From Amycolatopsis sp. NBC_00345 (GTDB lineage: Bacteria; Actinomycetota; Actinomycetes; Mycobacteriales; Pseudonocardiaceae): DNA of 64,000 nucleotides. The stretch lies in assembly GCF_036116635.1 (NCBI RefSeq), contig NZ_CP107995.1, positions 2,356,001-2,420,000 on the forward strand, given 5' to 3'. Each line of letters begins with the position of its first letter. Within the stretch, counting starts at the first letter, position 1. The notes beneath the pieces were generated by a model. The model was not told the origin of the DNA. It ran no database searches and saw only the letters and a program-made list of their open reading frames with translations. A program made the translations under genes and the position numbers. This document shows positions 60,625 to 64,000 of the stretch, in pieces.

Positions 60625-61527
60625 TCAGCCGTCGAGGTCCAGTTCGCGTGCCAGGGTGGCAAGCGTGTCCAGCAACGGGTCGAACATGGGGTCGTCGTAG
60701 TCCTCGCGCACCACCGTGCAGATGGACGTGGTGATGGCCGGCTCCACTTCGCGGAAGTAGACGTTCGGCACTCGGTTGCCGACGGCGATGGTCTCGGGGT
60801 GGAGGCCGGCGAAGCGGCTCGTCGCGACCTGCAGGGTGAGCTCGTCGTAGCGGGCGACCTCGCGGATATCGACCTGTTCGGAGGACGTCCGGGCGAACGC
60901 CGTGCGGACCTGGCGATCGAGATCGGGATTGTCGTGACGGGGAGTCATCAGGACCGGTCGTCCGGCGAGCTGCTCCAGCCTCACCGTGGACTGACTCGCG
61001 AGCGGGTCTTCGCCGGGCAGTACGGCGACGAGTGATACTTCGCGTGCGGCGAAGCATCGCAAGGTTGGTCTCGTCCGCACCGGCCAGCACAACCCGATGT
61101 CGAGTGCGCCGGACTCGACCGCCCGCTCCTGCTCCTGAGTGTCCATGAGCTCGGGCTTCCACAGTTTGAGCGCGAATTCCTCGTGGCGGGGCGTTGCCGC
61201 GTACAACCCCGGCAGCAGGAGGTGGCCGAGCTCGGCGGTGTGTCCGACGTGCGCCAGGTACCGCTTCTGCCCGCGTTCCCACGCGACCCGATGGGCGCGC
61301 TCGAGCTGCTGGTACGGCTCTTCGATGTCGGCCAGGAACGCGAGGCCGTGCTGGGTGAGCTCCACCCGGCGGCTGTTGCGGACGAACAGCGGCCCGCCGA
61401 CTGCGCGCTCGAGGGCCGAGACGGCCTCGCTCACGCTGGCCGGACTGCGATGCAACCGCTGCGCCGCCTTCGCGAAATGCAGCTCGTGGGCGACCGCTAG
61501 GAAGCTCTCCAGCTGTGTCAGGTTCAC
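60625..61527 (-). CDS. LysR-family regulator
   Basis: A 300-aa protein: N-terminal HTH MNLTQLESFLAVAHELHFAK, AAQRLHRSPASVSEAVSALE and VGGPLFVRNSRRVELT, followed by a substrate-binding domain. The GTG start at 61527 is divergent from a flavin hydroxylase gene 130 bp away. A T-N11-A palindrome lies between them. It probably activates the hydroxylase/amidohydrolase genes with an aromatic inducer. Confidence 0.92.
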   Translation of the reverse strand: MNLTQLESFLAVAHELHFAKAAQRLHRSPASVSEAVSALERAVGGPLFVRNSRRVELTQHGLAFLADIEEPYQQLERAHRVAWERGQKRYLAHVGHTAELGHLLLPGLYAATPRHEEFALKLWKPELMDTQEQERAVESGALDIGLCWPVRTRPTLRCFAAREVSLVAVLPGEDPLASQSTVRLEQLAGRPVLMTPRHDNPDLDRQVRTAFARTSSEQVDIREVARYDELTLQVATSRFAGLHPETIAVGNRVPNVYFREVEPAITTSICTVVREDYDDPMFDPLLDTLATLARELDLDG

Positions 61528-61543
61528 AACAGGCCTCTCAAGG

Positions 61544-61558
61544 TTCGGCTCAGCCGAA
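61544..61558. promoter_or_regulatory. LysR box candidate
   Basis: TTCGGCTCAGCCGAA is a perfect 7-1-7 palindrome that contains T-N11-A, the LysR consensus. It lies 16 bp upstream of the lysR-type start and 99 bp before the hydroxylase start, the usual position for an autoregulatory and activating site. Confidence 0.65.
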
Positions 61559-61657
61559 TCTTAAGCTTCGGAAATGCCCGTTGTCGACCGCGTCGGCCAC
61601 CTCGCACACTGAGCGGTGTACCTACCGGCTCGCGAGCGATGACGGGAACAGAGCGTG

Positions 61658-63331
61658 ATGACCACCAATGATGCTGGGTCTCCTTCCACCCGGACCACGT
61701 GCGATGTCGCCGTGGTCGGGTACGGGCCGGTCGGGATGACGCTGGCCGCCCTGCTCGCCCAGCGCGGTGTCGACGTCCTGGTGATCGAGCGGCACGCACA
61801 ACGCTGGGCGCTGCCGCGCGCCGGCCACCTGGACGGCGAGACCATGCGCACGTTCCAGGGCCTCGGCATCGGCGACGCCGTCGAGCTCGTCGCCCGCCCG
61901 ATGCTCGAATGGGCGCTCACCCGTGGCGACCACGACGTGCTCACCACGATCGCGCTCGGCGAGAGCGGCTCGGGCTGGAAGGCCGACTACCTCTCCTACC
62001 AGCCCGAGTTCGAGGCCATCATCGATGCCAGGGCACGTCACCTGGGCGTTCGGGTGTTCCAGGGGACCACCGCGGTCACGCTGGAGCAGAACGAACACCG
62101 AGTGCTTCTCGGCGTCCGCCCGACGGACACTCCGGACGCCGGCCTGCGCACCGTCGAGGCTTCGTTCGTTGTCGGTGCTGACGGAGCCGGCAGTTTCGTG
62201 GCCGACGCGCTCGGTGTGCGGCGCCACGACCTCGGGTTTTCGGCCAGGCCGCAGCTCGTCGTCGATTTCGAGCACCACGATCCCGACCGTGACCTGCCTG
62301 CGCTGCAAGAGGTGTGCCAGGTTCTCGACATCCGCCGGCCGCATCTGGCGGGCCGGTGGTCGGGCGGCCGGTGGTCCCGCTGGGAGTTCGCCGCACTCGC
62401 CCACGAATCCCGCGAAGACCTCGAAGACGAGGCCGCGTGCTGGGGGCTCCTGCGGGCCTGGGGCATCACCCCTGAGGACGGCCGGATCGTCCGGCGCACG
62501 GTGTACGAGTTCGACAGCCTGCTCGCTGATCACTGGCGCTCGGGCCGCGTTCTCCTGGCCGGGGACGCCGCCCACACCATGCCGCCGTTTCTGGGGCAGG
62601 GTATGTGCTCCGGCGTCCGCGACGCGGTGAACCTCACCTGGAAACTGGCGGCCGTCCTCTCCGGCGACGCCGGCCAGTCGCTGCTCGACACCTACGAGTC
62701 CGAGCGGATGCCCCACGTCAAAGCCATGATCGAGATGTCCATGGCCGTCGGTGACATGGTGCTCCTGACCGACCCGGAAGCCGCCGCCCGGCGCGACGAA
62801 CTGCTGCGCACCGAAGGCGGTCCGCTGCCGCCGTTGTTCCCCCGGCTGGGGCCAGGTCTCGTTCGCAGGGCCGAGCAACCGGCCGCGTCCGATGTGGACG
62901 GCCGCCCCGCTCGGCAGGGCCGGGTGGTGTGGCAGGGGAGGCTCGCGCTGTTCGACGACCAGTTCCCCCTGTCCGGCTGGCGGCTTGTTTCACGCCACCG
63001 AGTACCGCTGGACATCTTCGACGAAAGACAGCGAGCCGCGCTCACCGCGGTCGGAGTCGAGTTCGCGCATATCTCGCGTGCCGCCGGTGACGACCATTTC
63101 GTCGACTTGGATGGGGATTACGACCTGTGGTTCCGCGAGACCGGCCGCAAGGCATTCTTGTGCCGTCCCGACAATTACGTTTTCGGGTCGGCTGCCACGT
63201 TCGGCGAACTCCCCGCTCTCATCGACGAGCTGGCCGAAGTCTTGTCACGGTACGGCTGGGACGCCCCTTCGGGTGAATCCGGCCGTCGGAGCGCGGCCGC
63301 CCAGGTCGTGGCGAAGGCGCCCGGGCGATAA
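61658..63331 (+). CDS. FAD-dependent aromatic hydroxylase (MhpA-like)
   Basis: A 557-aa group A flavoprotein monooxygenase. FAD motifs: GYGPVGMTLAALLAQRGVDV, the DG motif VVGADGAGSFVADALG, and RVLLAGDAAHTMPPFLGQGM. Length and layout match 3-(3-hydroxyphenyl)propionate hydroxylases, which add a hydroxyl group to a phenolic acid before ring cleavage. The real substrate is uncertain. ATG 61658 or the adjacent GTG 61655 starts it. It is followed 39 bp later by an amidohydrolase gene. Confidence 0.9.
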   Translation: MTTNDAGSPSTRTTCDVAVVGYGPVGMTLAALLAQRGVDVLVIERHAQRWALPRAGHLDGETMRTFQGLGIGDAVELVARPMLEWALTRGDHDVLTTIALGESGSGWKADYLSYQPEFEAIIDARARHLGVRVFQGTTAVTLEQNEHRVLLGVRPTDTPDAGLRTVEASFVVGADGAGSFVADALGVRRHDLGFSARPQLVVDFEHHDPDRDLPALQEVCQVLDIRRPHLAGRWSGGRWSRWEFAALAHESREDLEDEAACWGLLRAWGITPEDGRIVRRTVYEFDSLLADHWRSGRVLLAGDAAHTMPPFLGQGMCSGVRDAVNLTWKLAAVLSGDAGQSLLDTYESERMPHVKAMIEMSMAVGDMVLLTDPEAAARRDELLRTEGGPLPPLFPRLGPGLVRRAEQPAASDVDGRPARQGRVVWQGRLALFDDQFPLSGWRLVSRHRVPLDIFDERQRAALTAVGVEFAHISRAAGDDHFVDLDGDYDLWFRETGRKAFLCRPDNYVFGSAATFGELPALIDELAEVLSRYGWDAPSGESGRRSAAAQVVAKAPGR

Positions 63332-63370
63332 TCCGCGGGCAGGCGCTCGAGTAGAAAGGACAGAATTTCG

Positions 63371-64000
63371 ATGAATCCCCAATCGTCACCTTCCGGCCCG
63401 GTGATCGACGTTCATTCCCACGCCACCCTGGATCTCGGCGACGGCCGTGACGCGGGTACGAACATCTCGCTGGACTTCGTGCCGCCATGGTCGCCCGACG
63501 CCGGGCTGGACCTGATGGACGACGTCGGCATCGGCATGTCCGTGCTGTCGATGCCGGAGGCGGGCGTGCACTTCGACGACGCCGAGAACACGGTGCGGGC
63601 GCGCCGGATCAACGAGTACCTGACCGAGCTCGCCACCCAGCACCCGACGCGCCGGGGCGCGATGGCGGCGTTGCCCGTGACGAAGATCGACGCCGCGCTC
63701 GACGAACTGGCCTACGCGCTCGACGTCCTGGACATGGACGCGGTCAGCCTGCCCACCAGCGTCCACGACCGTTACCTCGGCGACCCGTTCTTCGATCCGC
63801 TGTTCGACGAGCTGAACCGGCGCGCCGCGACGGTTTTCGTGCATCCCGTCCAGGCCAAAGCCTCGGAGCCGTTGAACCTCGGGCTCAACCAGTCGTTGCT
63901 GGAGTTCCCGTTCGACACCACCCGCATGATCGCCAACATGATCTTCAGTGGCGCGGTCCGGCGGTTCCCGGACATCAAGTTCATCGCCAGCCACGGCGGG
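63371..64000 (+). CDS. Amidohydrolase_2-family enzyme (runs off the window)
   Basis: The first 210 residues of a TIM-barrel metal enzyme: VIDVHSHATLD with the HxH pair, AATVFVHPVQAK and FIASHGG at the window edge, with the Asp ligand still beyond. It is of the same ACMSD/resorcylate-decarboxylase type as the gene at 3321. GAAAGGA precedes ATG 63371. With the hydroxylase it forms an aromatic catabolic operon; it may decarboxylate or hydrolyse the hydroxylated or cleaved ring. Confidence 0.85.
   Translation, partial: MNPQSSPSGPVIDVHSHATLDLGDGRDAGTNISLDFVPPWSPDAGLDLMDDVGIGMSVLSMPEAGVHFDDAENTVRARRINEYLTELATQHPTRRGAMAALPVTKIDAALDELAYALDVLDMDAVSLPTSVHDRYLGDPFFDPLFDELNRRAATVFVHPVQAKASEPLNLGLNQSLLEFPFDTTRMIANMIFSGAVRRFPDIKFIASHGG

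Noticed and set aside
1..64000. CRISPR arrays, tRNA and rRNA genes
   Set aside because: No regularly spaced direct repeats and no cloverleaf or rRNA-like sequence was noticed by reading; a tRNAscan run was not possible.

Overview
The window is very GC-rich, uses GTG and TTG starts freely, and is full of TetR, LacI, HxlR and LysR regulators, DHA2-type transporters and P450s. It therefore comes from an actinomycete, most likely a Pseudonocardiaceae member such as Amycolatopsis. That assignment is inference from gene style, not from a marker gene.

Layout. 0-9.4 kb: small catabolic and regulatory genes (AraC regulator, DHFR-like reductase, TetR regulator with an amidohydrolase, enoyl-CoA hydratase, HxlR regulator, quinone oxidoreductase, SRPBCC protein, SDR) mixed with wreckage: a decayed transposase, a probable alpha/beta-hydrolase relic, and a deletion scar that fuses the tails of a TetR gene and an SDR gene. 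9.4-17.5 kb: a carbohydrate locus with a LacI regulator, a GH2 glycosidase, a Gfo/Idh/MocA dehydrogenase, two paralogous SGNH hydrolases (one with Arg in place of the catalytic Ser), a DHA2 exporter and paired LacI-type operators. 17.7-25.5 kb: a VanX-like dipeptidase, an exporter preceded by a frameshifted gene, a glycosyltransferase, a NACHT NTPase of probable antiphage function and a decayed M20 peptidase.

25.5-48 kb is the most interesting part: an orphan biosynthetic cluster without PKS, NRPS or terpene core genes. It may be flanked by a 75-aa LuxR-type regulator and a UDP-glucose dehydrogenase. The forward run encodes an SAH-hydrolase-like NAD protein, a Gfo/Idh/MocA dehydrogenase, a radical SAM enzyme, a dehydrogenase-methyltransferase fusion, an SCP2/beta-lactamase-fold protein with Cys at the Ser position, an MFS transporter, a degenerate stand-alone KdpB-like P-type ATPase and a P450. 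It is followed by a 30-aa peptide gene with its own promoter-like sequence, a 9-nt Shine-Dalgarno match and an immediately downstream 13-bp hairpin, and then by a three-gene ABC exporter. A PaaK-like adenylating enzyme lies convergent to the exporter. A second P450, an O-methyltransferase, a tyrosine phosphatase and an SDR lacking the catalytic Tyr complete the set. The architecture (tiny acidic peptide, attenuator hairpin, tailoring enzymes, exporter) suggests a ribosomal-peptide-like pathway of unrecognised class, or a small-molecule pathway that uses a peptide scaffold. A 17-nt motif is shared by the regions upstream of the peptide gene and of the second P450.

48-64 kb: a DMT-type transporter, gene relics, a serine beta-lactamase-family hydrolase and S9 peptidase pair with a divergent TetR gene, a TetR/hydrolase-DUF6817 pair around a perfect 11-bp inverted repeat, an IlvD/Edd dehydratase, a frameshifted eCIS-core (DUF4157) gene, and a LysR-controlled aromatic hydroxylase with an amidohydrolase that runs off the end. 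No tRNA, rRNA or CRISPR array was seen.
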